A DNA stretch of 6,754 bases, taken from contig LUYY01000235.1 of assembly GCA_001603415.1 (NCBI GenBank), forward strand, positions 1 to 6,754, read 5' to 3'. Source of the DNA: Bacteroidales bacterium Bact_07. GTDB lineage: Bacteria > Bacteroidota > Bacteroidia > Bacteroidales > Tenuifilaceae. Numbering within the stretch: position 1 is the first letter of the stretch; the number at the start of each line of letters is the position of its first letter. Position numbers and translations under genes: made by a program. The notes under the pieces were generated by a model. That model saw nothing but the letters and a program-made list of their open reading frames with translations. It had not been told where the DNA came from and made no database searches. Positions 1 through 6,073 of this stretch are shown one piece after another.

Positions 1-54
1 ATTCATTGACTTATTGTGAGAAGATATTTTTTAAAAAAAATATTGCTAACTCCC

Positions 55-84
55 CTTGCATTTTCTTTTTTTACACTATTATTG
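55..84 (+). promoter_or_regulatory. Possible weak promoter of the acidic-tail protein gene
   Basis: A TATTATTG at 77-84 matches the Bacteroidota -7 box TAnnTTTG with one mismatch. A CTTG at 55-58 could serve as a degenerate -33 TTTG box, with an 18-nt spacer that is slightly shorter than the usual 19-21. It would place the transcription start shortly before the chosen ATG at 105. Both boxes are imperfect and the region is T-rich, so a chance match is quite possible. Confidence 0.25.
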
Positions 85-104
85 CGGAAAATTTTGAGCA
101 GTTT

Positions 105-419
105 ATGAGTAAGAAAAGAGCAGCAGTAAGTCTTAGCAATTTATCTCCTGACCTTTTGAAAATCTTCAAGGAAAGGTATCCCCATGGATATCAGGATTTT
201 GTTTTCAAGGTTGATAAGCCAAACGGTGATTTTTTCCATGCAGTAACCCTTGAAACCGAAGATGCTATTTACCTGGTAAAGGTTCCGGTGAAAATAGACA
301 CCAAAATTAAGGATGAGGATGAGGAAAAGGACTTTTTTGGCAGCTTAACTGACGAAACAATTGGAACTGAGGGCGATGAGTTCCCCGATGATATAAGCGA
401 TGAAGAGCCTGCCGAGTAA
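105..419 (+). CDS. Small conserved-looking protein with an acidic C-terminal tail, function unknown
   Basis: This encodes a 104-residue protein. The frame stays open upstream to position 6, but the extra 33 residues are a low-complexity Phe/Ile/Lys-rich run that looks like translated leader DNA. The ATG at 105, giving MSKKRAAVSL, is therefore the better start. Residues 10-30 (SNLSPDLLKIFKERYPHGYQ) look like a short helix followed by a conserved-looking motif. Residues 31-65 contain alternating hydrophobic strands (DFVFKV, FFHAVTL, AIYLVKV) that suggest a small beta sheet. From about residue 70 to the end the chain is dominated by Asp and Glu and is probably disordered. There is no signal peptide or membrane segment. 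From memory it resembles small uncharacterised proteins of Bacteroidota, but I cannot name a family or role. It is transcribed towards the OB-repeat gene and probably ends at the terminator at 455-485. Confidence 0.75.
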   Translation: MSKKRAAVSLSNLSPDLLKIFKERYPHGYQDFVFKVDKPNGDFFHAVTLETEDAIYLVKVPVKIDTKIKDEDEEKDFFGSLTDETIGTEGDEFPDDISDEEPAE

Positions 420-440
420 ATTGCAGATGAGTAGTATTTA

Positions 441-1337
441 TCACCTTCCGTGAGGGACGATTTCGAGCAGAGGTCGTCCTTTTTTATACCCCAAAACCTT
501 ACAAGTTATGGTATCACCAATCTTAAATGTTGTATCATTCTCAATTTTAACGCCGCATTTCATCCCAAACCTGTCGAACACCACGGCAACCTTACCAATA
601 CCATTATCGTTACTGAAATCCTCTTCCAATGCAGAGATTTGAAAGGTGTAAACACCTCCCTCCTTGTAATAGGGATGTTCAGGATCGATCAACAGTAAAC
701 CTTTTGCATCAATTCCTCTATACCTGGCTAATACTGGGCTATCAATCTTAAATCCATAGTGCTTATAATGCTTAACCTTCAGCAGAGCCATACACATCGA
801 TTTGGTTTTAAGCAAGTAGTAATCCTCGCCTTGAAAATAAATTGTGCCATGAAGGTAAAGCTCAATGTTTTGGCCAATGTCATAAAATTCTGCACATTGG
901 CTCCATTGCGATGAGGCAGAAAGTATGGGCGCTCCTTTTTTTAACGCAATAACTTTCAAATCTATTGTGGATTTTCCTCCATCGATGCTTCCTTTGGGAA
1001 CTAAAAGATCAATATCATTCCCAAACACATCGGTAACCGTTACTGTATCGGCCTCACTAAAAACCGACGGCAATACTTGTTTAACCCTAAAAGAATATGT
1101 TTTGCCCACTCTGTAAATGGGATGTTCAGGCTCGATGAAAACTTGGCCAGTGCAATTTATCTTATCGACCCGACAACGAATTTGAGTGTTTTCAACAATA
1201 TTGTACTTAACATAATATTTTGCTGGCAGAAGGATTTTTTTCCCGGATTCATGGGTAAGGATGAAATGTTTACCACCTCCGGGTATATCAATTACCTTTG
1301 TAACTTGAAATGAATACCACTCCCCTTCCCTAAACAT
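441..1337 (-). CDS. Protein of four tandem OB/S1-like repeats, possible RNA- or DNA-binding protein
   Basis: This encodes 298 residues with no signal peptide or membrane helix. It reads as four beta-rich units of about 75 residues, near 1-70, 71-145, 146-219 and 220-298. Boundaries are marked by a repeated motif: EPEHPIYRVGKTYSF at 69-83 and DPEHPYYKEGGVYTF at 218-232, exactly 149 residues apart, with a shorter version (FREGEWYSF) at the N-terminus. Units 2 and 4 also share endings, VIALKKGAPIL (129-139) and VLGYKKGRPLL (281-291). Units 1 and 3 end in VDKINCTGQVFIEPEHP and YRGIDAKGLLLIDPEHP. The order is therefore A-B-A-B. The strand pattern suggests OB or S1 folds, hence nucleic-acid binding; this is inference and I recognise no named family. 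The ATG at 1337 is the first sensible start and has no clear Shine-Dalgarno. It lies 109 bp downstream of selD on the same strand and may have its own promoter, though I found no convincing one. Confidence 0.8.
   Translation of the reverse strand: MFREGEWYSFQVTKVIDIPGGGKHFILTHESGKKILLPAKYYVKYNIVENTQIRCRVDKINCTGQVFIEPEHPIYRVGKTYSFRVKQVLPSVFSEADTVTVTDVFGNDIDLLVPKGSIDGGKSTIDLKVIALKKGAPILSASSQWSQCAEFYDIGQNIELYLHGTIYFQGEDYYLLKTKSMCMALLKVKHYKHYGFKIDSPVLARYRGIDAKGLLLIDPEHPYYKEGGVYTFQISALEEDFSNDNGIGKVAVVFDRFGMKCGVKIENDTTFKIGDTITCKVLGYKKGRPLLEIVPHGR
455..485 (+). terminator. Rho-independent terminator of the acidic-tail gene, inside the convergent gene
   Basis: GGACGA (455-460) and TCGTCC (474-479) form a perfect six-pair stem. 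It can extend inward through two G-T wobbles, a T-A and a C-G pair to about ten pairs with a five-base loop at 465-469. It is followed at once by six T (480-485) on the plus strand. The stem begins 36 nt after the stop codon at 417-419, a normal distance. The minus-strand RNA could fold the same stem but has no U-run after it, so the signal is directional. The whole element lies within the last codons of the gene at 441-1337. Confidence 0.7.
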
Positions 1338-1418
1338 ATAAATCCATTGTTTTAAAGAAAGTTAGATTTTTCATATTAACCTATTCGGTAAATCAATTAA
1401 AGCTAAACACATATTTTG

Positions 1419-1444
1419 AACTGAAAATTGACATTATATCAGTT
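1419..1444 (-). terminator. Weak inverted repeat after selD, doubtful terminator
   Basis: AACTGA (1419-1424) and TCAGTT (1439-1444) are perfect inverted copies directly downstream of the selD stop codon. The stem is only six mostly A-T pairs, the loop is 14 nt and no proper T-run follows in the direction of selD transcription. It could weakly separate selD from the downstream OB-repeat gene or be chance in AT-rich DNA. Confidence 0.2.
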
Positions 1445-1446
1445 AT

Positions 1447-2487
1447 CTATCTAGTAATCAATATATTTTCACCTTGAAATACCTCCCCAATCACTACCGA
1501 ATACCTTAAACCATTGCTATGTAAAAGTTTAATGGCCTCATCTACCCTTTCGGGTCTAACGCCCATTAGTATTCCTCCTGATGTTTGTGCGTCGCACATC
1601 AGCATTTTGGTATTGTAGTCAACTCCAGGATCAACGTGCAAATGGTTCCCAATATACTCAAGGTTGCGAAAAGCGGCCCCGGGAATACACCCTTCATCGG
1701 CAAGCTTATAAGCCTCTGGAAGCAAGGGAATTTTACTAGAGTATAGTTTTATGCCAACATTGCTAGCCTTTGCCATTTTGAAGGCATGACCAATAAGACC
1801 AAAGCCTGTAATATCAGTTGCTCCGGTAACTCCAATGATTTGCATAACCTGTGCGGCGGTGCTGTTCAGCTGCCTCATCCAGAAAAGAGCCTCATTATAA
1901 GCTGTATCCGACATTAGTCCTAGGCGTTTACCAGCAACAATTACACCCGTACCCAAGGGTTTAGTCAGTATCAATATATCGCCGTGTTTTAACCCTGCAT
2001 TGGTTATTACCTTATCAGGATGAACTCTGCCTACCACGGCCAAACCAAACTTAGGCGGGTAATCATCAATGGTATGGCCTCCGATTATTATTGTGTTGGC
2101 TTTTTGTGCCACACTTGCAGCTCCCTCAAGTATTTGCTTGTAAGCATCTAAAGGAAGACCTTTGGAAGGGAACATGGCTATGTTTAATGCTAAAAAAGGT
2201 TCCCCTCCCATGGCGTAAACATCACTCAACGAATTAGTTGCAGCAATTTCCCCAAACTCAAAGGGATTACTACAAATAGGGGGGAAAAAATCGGTGGTAA
2301 GAATTAGAGCCAAATCGTTGCTTATCCTGTAAACCCCGGCATCGTCGTGGGTGTCAATATCAACTAAAACATTTGGATCGGTCACCTTGGGCAGATTTAG
2401 CAAAATGTTTTCCAGCACTGAAGCCGGAATCTTTGCCGAACATCCACCATATTCCACTGTAGTTAATAAGTCGAAATCGTCGCTCAT
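1447..2487 (-). CDS. selD: Selenophosphate synthetase (selenide, water dikinase)
   Basis: SelD makes selenophosphate from selenide and ATP in the cytoplasm, the selenium donor for selenocysteine, 2-selenouridine in tRNA and probably the selenium cofactor of some molybdenum hydroxylases. The 346-residue length is typical. Near the N-terminus is GGCSAKIP, with the catalytic cysteine at 16 (TGT codon, so Cys and not selenocysteine) and the conserved lysine at 19. Where E. coli SelD has a second cysteine (GCGCK), this protein has alanine 18, a common variant. Other family motifs are HDDAGVY (Asp48, Asp49), TTDFF with Asp66, AATNSLSDVYAMGG (82-95), GGH (136-138), TKPLGTG (175-181), DITGFGLIGH (225-234) and CDAQTSGG (298-305). 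Its ATG overlaps the stop of the DUF3343 gene in an ATGA, so translational coupling is likely. It is the last gene of the selenium module. Confidence 0.97.
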   Translation of the reverse strand: MSDDFDLLTTVEYGGCSAKIPASVLENILLNLPKVTDPNVLVDIDTHDDAGVYRISNDLALILTTDFFPPICSNPFEFGEIAATNSLSDVYAMGGEPFLALNIAMFPSKGLPLDAYKQILEGAASVAQKANTIIIGGHTIDDYPPKFGLAVVGRVHPDKVITNAGLKHGDILILTKPLGTGVIVAGKRLGLMSDTAYNEALFWMRQLNSTAAQVMQIIGVTGATDITGFGLIGHAFKMAKASNVGIKLYSSKIPLLPEAYKLADEGCIPGAAFRNLEYIGNHLHVDPGVDYNTKMLMCDAQTSGGILMGVRPERVDEAIKLLHSNGLRYSVVIGEVFQGENILITR

Positions 2488-2717
2488 ACATCTACCTTTA
2501 CCTTGTTATAAAAAATGTTATTAAATTGAAATTCAGGCACTATTACTTCAATATCGGAACAATCAATTTCAATACACATACCGCATTCTGAGCTGAACTC
2601 CTTTGGCACAGGAACAATTTGATAAACAATACCGAGCGACACAATAATTCGTTCTGCCTGCATAACCTTATGTATGCTTTGGAAAAGCAGCAAGCATTTA
2701 TCACTACTTTCGCTCAT
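2484..2717 (-). CDS. DUF3343 protein, putative Se/S carrier
   Basis: This encodes 77 residues matching the DUF3343 pattern: an N-terminal CLLLFQSIHKVMQAERI segment (helix after a strand), then a PVPKEFSSECGMCIE core with Cys45 and Cys48, and a short C-terminal strand region. DUF3343 proteins are known as neighbours of selenium genes and have been proposed as sulfur/selenium carriers, but I know of no firm biochemical role. The CGMC cysteines could hold a persulfide or perselenide. The gene overlaps the desulfurase gene by 14 bp and selD by 4 bp, so it sits physically between the candidate selenium-releasing enzyme and the enzyme that consumes selenide. Its start, ATGAGCGA, is repeated exactly at the selD start. 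An extra cysteine at position 8 lies outside the motif. Confidence 0.9.
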   Translation of the reverse strand: MSESSDKCLLLFQSIHKVMQAERIIVSLGIVYQIVPVPKEFSSECGMCIEIDCSDIEVIVPEFQFNNIFYNKVKVDV

Positions 2718-3831
2718 AATCGAGTTCTTTCAAGGCGGTATAAAGGTAATTCAAATCGTTCGGATTGTGATACTTGGATAGCGAAATCCTTACGGTTCCC
2801 TTAGGAAAAGTTCCTAATGATTTGTGTGCCAGTGGCGCACAGTGCAGGCCGCTGCGAGTCTCAATGCCAAAACGCTTAAATAGCTGATTGGAAAGTTCTG
2901 AAGGCGTATAGTTGTCCGATATAACAGAGAACAAAAAGGCTTGGCGGTTAAAACTGGCTGATCTTTTCAGCTTAAAAGATTTAAGCTGTTCTATCTGTTC
3001 GAGCAAATCCTTGAAAGTGTGGGTATCAAAATGGGGTAACACCTTAGCTGAAAGTGCTCCAAATAGACCGTAAATTCCCAAAACGTTAGGAGTCCCTGCC
3101 TCAAACCTATCGGGGAAAAAGTCGGGCATCAAAAAGCTATCGGAACGGGAACCAGTGCCTCCATGAATTAAAGGGCTTATGAGTTCAGGGTTACGAGCAA
3201 AAAGGCACCCCGTGCCAGTTGGCCCCATCAAACCCTTATGCCCGGTTAAAGCCAGCATGTCGATGTTCCAACTATCTGCTTCAATGGGTATATATCCTGC
3301 TGACTGGCTGGCATCAACAAGCAAGGGGACTGATCGTAGTAGGGCTTTTAATTCAGCCAAAGGCTGTATAACACCATTAACATTGCTAACGTGGTTAACG
3401 ATGCACAAATCGTATAGCTTTAGGTCAAGCTTACCAGTTGCATCAAGGTCGATGAAACCATCGGATTGGTGAGGCAGAATATCATACTCCACCCCAAACG
3501 TTTGTTGTAAGTATAAAACCGGACGGGTAACTGCGTTATGCTCGAGCGGTGAGATAAGTATGCGCTTTTTGGGGTACGAGAGTCCTTTAATGGCAAGGTT
3601 TAGAGCATGGGTTGAGTTGGAGGTAAAGAAAATATGGTCGGAATGCTTTGTACCAATTAGGTTAGCAAGCAGTAAACGTGTGTTTTCAACAACTCTGGAT
3701 ACAGCAACCACTCTGTCGTAAGCGCTACGACCATAGGTGCCTCCACCTTTGAGATACTCATTGATATACTCAGCAACCTCAGGTGGTTTAGGATAACTGG
3801 TAGCAGAATTATCGAAATAGAAATTCCCCAT
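2704..3831 (-). CDS. Cysteine desulfurase / selenocysteine lyase-like PLP enzyme (class V aminotransferase, EF2568-like)
   Basis: This is a fold-type I PLP enzyme of 375 residues that removes S (or Se) from cysteine or selenocysteine onto an active-site cysteine. The N-terminus FDNSATSYPKPPEV (6-19) and SNSTHALNLAIKG (71-83) are typical of the family. The PLP-site features are His98 (EHNA), Asp173 (LVDASQSAG) and the Schiff-base Lys199 (LTGHKG). HGGTGSRSD (223-231) and EAGTPN (244-249) follow. The catalytic cysteine is Cys331 in ETRSGLHCAPLAH (324-336). This active-site context and the selenium neighbours fit the EF2568-type subfamily, often found with selD and yedF, better than housekeeping IscS or SufS; no iron-sulfur scaffold genes are nearby. 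It starts 2 bp after the yedF stop and overlaps the DUF3343 gene by 14 bp. Whether it prefers cysteine or selenocysteine cannot be read from sequence. Confidence 0.93.
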   Translation of the reverse strand: MGNFYFDNSATSYPKPPEVAEYINEYLKGGGTYGRSAYDRVVAVSRVVENTRLLLANLIGTKHSDHIFFTSNSTHALNLAIKGLSYPKKRILISPLEHNAVTRPVLYLQQTFGVEYDILPHQSDGFIDLDATGKLDLKLYDLCIVNHVSNVNGVIQPLAELKALLRSVPLLVDASQSAGYIPIEADSWNIDMLALTGHKGLMGPTGTGCLFARNPELISPLIHGGTGSRSDSFLMPDFFPDRFEAGTPNVLGIYGLFGALSAKVLPHFDTHTFKDLLEQIEQLKSFKLKRSASFNRQAFLFSVISDNYTPSELSNQLFKRFGIETRSGLHCAPLAHKSLGTFPKGTVRISLSKYHNPNDLNYLYTALKELDYERK

Positions 3832-3833
3832 TA

Positions 3834-4451
3834 TTACGGTTTAACAACATGTATTCCAGAACTTAACCGTTCAGCAATGTAGAGCATATTTGAAATAGTT
3901 CCGACCTCAATATCCTCCTTTATGCCAAAAAAATCGACACAAGTGCCACACAGAGTAATTTTTACTCCAAGGTTGTTAAGTTTTACTAAGCTTTGAGCCG
4001 TATCGGTGCCTTTTCGGGCAAGGGTAACAGCGCTATTATAGCAAATAATTTCCTGAGGAAGTTTTTCGAGATTTGGTAATGTATTCAGAAGGCCTTTCAT
4101 CAGGATTTTACCCAAATCCTCATTGCCACTACCCATTAAATTACTGGTAAGAACAACAAGGTAACTACCGCTCTTACCCGAAAAGCTAACCTCACAGTAC
4201 TCTTCCGCTTCTTTCTTCGGATTGAACTCAATGCCCAGAGAGTTTATTGTAATGGTAAATATTCCACTCTGCTCATCGATACTAAAAGGAAGAGCATTAT
4301 CGGTAAGGAAATGAGATACGTTTTGGCATGAAGTGGCATTATCAATAATTACCTGAATAACCTCACCGTTAACATTTTCTTTCAGAGCCCTTTTAGTACT
4401 GATAAGAGGCTGAGGACATAGCTGTCCTCGGCAATCAACTATCTTTGTCAT
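3834..4451 (-). CDS. yedF: Selenium metabolism protein YedF (TusA domain fused to DsrE-like domain)
   Basis: This encodes 205 residues in two domains. Residues 1-72 are a TusA-like sulfur-carrier domain with the characteristic CPQP motif, Cys12 being the expected persulfide carrier, and a further Cys7. Residues 95-205 are a DsrE/DsrF-like domain with GSGNEDLGKILMKGLLNTL (107-125) and CGTCVDFFG (168-176), whose Cys168 and Cys171 could form a second redox or carrier site. This two-domain form with the CGTC motif matches the selenium-linked YedF family, known to co-occur with selD. It is longer than E. coli YedF, which has the TusA part only. It lies 12 bp after pyrD and 2 bp before the desulfurase gene. 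A role in passing selenium or sulfur from the desulfurase is inferred from motif and position. Confidence 0.93.
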   Translation of the reverse strand: MTKIVDCRGQLCPQPLISTKRALKENVNGEVIQVIIDNATSCQNVSHFLTDNALPFSIDEQSGIFTITINSLGIEFNPKKEAEEYCEVSFSGKSGSYLVVLTSNLMGSGNEDLGKILMKGLLNTLPNLEKLPQEIICYNSAVTLARKGTDTAQSLVKLNNLGVKITLCGTCVDFFGIKEDIEVGTISNMLYIAERLSSGIHVVKP

Positions 4452-4463
4452 AATCGTAGCATT

Positions 4464-5516
4464 TTACTGGATTAACTTCTTATTTATCAATGCCTTATTA
4501 ATTCGTTTAACAATGGCAGGGCCCTCGTAAATAAAACCGGTGTAAACCTGTATCAGCGTGGCACCTGCTTCTAGCTTTTCAATGGCATCGGCCGGGGTAT
4601 GAATTCCACCTACCCCAATAATTGGTTTCGATCCATTGGTATAATCATGAATAAGCCTTATAACCTCAGTAGATCGTTTAGCTAAAGGTCTTCCGCTCAG
4701 GCCGCCATTCCCTATAGCTTTTATCTTATCTTCAGGAATAGATAGGTCACTCCGTGAAGTTGTAGTATTGGTTGCAATATAGCCATCAATACCATGTATT
4801 TCAGCTATTTTTACTGTATCAAGAACTTGCTCATCGGTTAGATCGGGAGATACTTTCAGTAATACGGGCTTATAGGTATTGTAGTTCTTCCGTTCGTTAT
4901 TTATAGCCTCTAATAGGCTTTTTAAGCTATCGTAGTCCTGAAGATTACGTAAGTCCTTTACATTAGGACAACTTACATTAACAACTATGTAATCGACGTA
5001 TGGATAAAGTGCTCTAAATGCAGTTAGGTAATCATCAACAGCATTTTCGTTGGATGTAAGGGTATTTTTACCGATGTTTCCACCAATAATAAGATTTTTG
5101 GGACGATGCTTTGTTGACAATTGCAACTTAACATAATCAACGCCTTTATTATTAAATCCCATGCGGTTAATTAAAGCATCGTCAGGGATTATTCGGAATA
5201 AACGGGGTTTGGGATTTCCGGGCTGAGGTTTTGGTGTTGCAGTTCCAACCTCAATAAAAGAAAAGCCAAAGGCTGATAATTCGTTGTAGTAATCGGCATT
5301 TTTGTCAAAACCAGCCGCAAGTCCTATAGGATTTGAAAATTTAAGTCCAAAAACTTCGCGTTGAAGTAATGGATGCGATACCTGAAAATATTTTTTGCAA
5401 AGCAAACGTATGCCTGGAATGAAAAAAGTGAGTTTTAGGGAAGTAACAACTGATTTGTGTGCAAATTCAGGATCAAGCAAAAAAAATAATGGTCTGACTA
5501 CTTTCTTATAGAGCAT
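4464..5516 (-). CDS. pyrD: Dihydroorotate dehydrogenase, class 2 (quinone-dependent)
   Basis: PyrD oxidises dihydroorotate to orotate in pyrimidine synthesis, with FMN as cofactor and quinone as acceptor. At 350 residues it has the class 2 architecture: an N-terminal amphipathic extension (residues 1-40, LYKKVVRPLFFLLDPEFAHK) that seats the enzyme on the membrane, then the FMN barrel. Visible motifs are GLAAGFDKNA (65-74), GTATPKPQPGNPKPRLFR (91-108), NRMGFNNKG (117-125), GGNIGKN (145-151), Lys221, NTT (250-252), GGLSG (271-275), GVGG (301-304) and YTGFIYEGP (325-333). At the catalytic-base site the sequence is NVSCPN (180-185), so Cys183 stands where E. coli PyrD has Ser175. The ATG at 5516 has no Shine-Dalgarno. 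It lies 25 bp after the XRE gene and 12 bp before yedF, so it is probably cotranscribed with both. Confidence 0.97.
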   Translation of the reverse strand: MLYKKVVRPLFFLLDPEFAHKSVVTSLKLTFFIPGIRLLCKKYFQVSHPLLQREVFGLKFSNPIGLAAGFDKNADYYNELSAFGFSFIEVGTATPKPQPGNPKPRLFRIIPDDALINRMGFNNKGVDYVKLQLSTKHRPKNLIIGGNIGKNTLTSNENAVDDYLTAFRALYPYVDYIVVNVSCPNVKDLRNLQDYDSLKSLLEAINNERKNYNTYKPVLLKVSPDLTDEQVLDTVKIAEIHGIDGYIATNTTTSRSDLSIPEDKIKAIGNGGLSGRPLAKRSTEVIRLIHDYTNGSKPIIGVGGIHTPADAIEKLEAGATLIQVYTGFIYEGPAIVKRINKALINKKLIQ

Positions 5517-5541
5517 TTTTTTGCAAAACTAACAAAAAAAG

Positions 5542-5967
5542 TTAATCCGATTTAGATGGTGAATATATTTCGAAGGTGTTATCGTTGTAAAGAATAACCA
5601 CCTGCTTAATATACCTTGACAAGTTTTTAGTATTTACACATGTAACTCTGCCATGTTGATTAGGAATTTCAGGTTTTGCGGAAACACTTTGATTTGGGTT
5701 CACAGATTTGGCAGTGTTGTCGGGAACTGCTTCGAAGAGCGATTGCTGAATGGCTACTTTAAACATATTCCCCTTACCAGTGATAAGCCAATCGATGTTC
5801 AGTCGGGGAAACTTTAAGGCAATCTTTTGTAAAAAGTCGAAACTTGGCTTATTTCGACCCGAAAGGATGTGGGAAATAGCACTAGGTTGTACCTCTAGGA
5901 TATCAGCCAACCTAGCAGCAGTAATTTTCTCCTGATCCATTAGCTTTTGTAAGCGCTCATTAATCAT
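5542..5967 (-). CDS. XRE-family (HTH_3) transcriptional regulator
   Basis: This encodes a 141-residue DNA-binding protein. Residues 1-55 form a Cro/CI-type helix-turn-helix, with the core TAARLADILEVQPSAISHIL at 16-35 and the recognition helix around VQPSAISHIL. It continues into LNIDWLITGKGNMF (57-69-like segment), a form frequent in Bacteroidota XRE proteins. Residues 78-112 are a polar, probably flexible linker. Residues 113-137 (NLSRYIKQVVILYNDNTFEI region) are a small beta-rich tail also common in this type, perhaps for oligomerisation or ligand sensing; its role is unknown. No phage or toxin partner is adjacent. It is the first gene of the minus-strand run, 25 bp ahead of pyrD. The inverted repeats upstream suggest it controls its own promoter and thus the operon; that is inference. 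Confidence 0.93.
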   Translation of the reverse strand: MINERLQKLMDQEKITAARLADILEVQPSAISHILSGRNKPSFDFLQKIALKFPRLNIDWLITGKGNMFKVAIQQSLFEAVPDNTAKSVNPNQSVSAKPEIPNQHGRVTCVNTKNLSRYIKQVVILYNDNTFEIYSPSKSD

Positions 5968-6006
5968 ATTTCAGCGGCATTTAGTAAGACACGGCAAATA
6001 ACGCAT

Positions 6007-6018
6007 TCACAAATGTAA
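6007..6018. promoter_or_regulatory. Candidate operator site 1 (over the -7 box)
   Basis: TCACA-AA-TGTAA matches the inverted repeat TTACA-N2-TGTAA with one mismatched base pair across the dyad. It covers the -7 box of the XRE promoter, so a bound regulator would block RNA polymerase. Partner sites are at 6041-6052 and 6074-6085. Confidence 0.5.
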
Positions 6019-6041
6019 TCACAATAAAAAATCAATCCAAA
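6010..6041 (-). promoter_or_regulatory. Bacteroidota-type promoter of the XRE-pyrD-selenium operon
   Basis: On the minus strand a perfect -33 TTTG (complement of 6038-6041) and a perfect -7 TACATTTG, matching TAnnTTTG (complement of 6010-6017), are separated by 20 nt, within the usual 19-21. Transcription would begin near 6003-6006, leaving a leader of about 35-40 nt before the XRE ATG at 5967. This is the only strong promoter I found for the six-gene run. Confidence 0.7.
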
Positions 6042-6052
6042 TACATTTGTAA
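6041..6052. promoter_or_regulatory. Candidate operator site 2 (at the -33 box)
   Basis: ATACA-TT-TGTAA is a copy of TTACA-N2-TGTAA with one mismatch. Its centre is 34 bp from that of site 1, and it abuts the -33 TTTG of the XRE promoter. Confidence 0.5.
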
Positions 6053-6073
6053 ATTTAATTTTGATAACTAGAT

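Noticed and set aside
6..104. N-terminal extension of the acidic-tail protein from an ATG at 6
   Set aside because: The 33 extra residues are Phe/Ile/Lys-rich low complexity from T- and A-runs, overlap the possible promoter, and precede a normal-looking start MSKK at 105.
450..1313. Three plus-strand open frames (450-698, 925-1116, 1077-1313)
   Set aside because: They lie antisense to the OB-repeat gene, whose internal repeats and motifs show it is the coding strand; their translations show no family features.
2440..2450. Possible selenocysteine at the SelD active site
   Set aside because: The codon for residue 16 is TGT (Cys), with no in-frame TGA, so SelD here is not a selenoprotein. None of the six operon genes has an in-frame TGA.
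2619..2804. Plus-strand open frame of 61 codons across the desulfurase-DUF3343 junction
   Set aside because: Antisense to two well-supported genes and with no recognisable features.
3179..3472. Plus-strand open frame of 97 codons
   Set aside because: It is antisense to the PLP-binding and active-site region of the cysteine desulfurase and is a shadow of that gene.
5524..5531. Perfect -7 box TAGTTTTG on the minus strand just before pyrD
   Set aside because: No -33 TTTG lies 19-21 nt upstream, and it is only 7 nt from the pyrD ATG, which would give an almost leaderless message. Probably chance in AT-rich DNA.
5750..5935. Plus-strand open frame of 61 codons
   Set aside because: Antisense to the helix-turn-helix region of the XRE gene.
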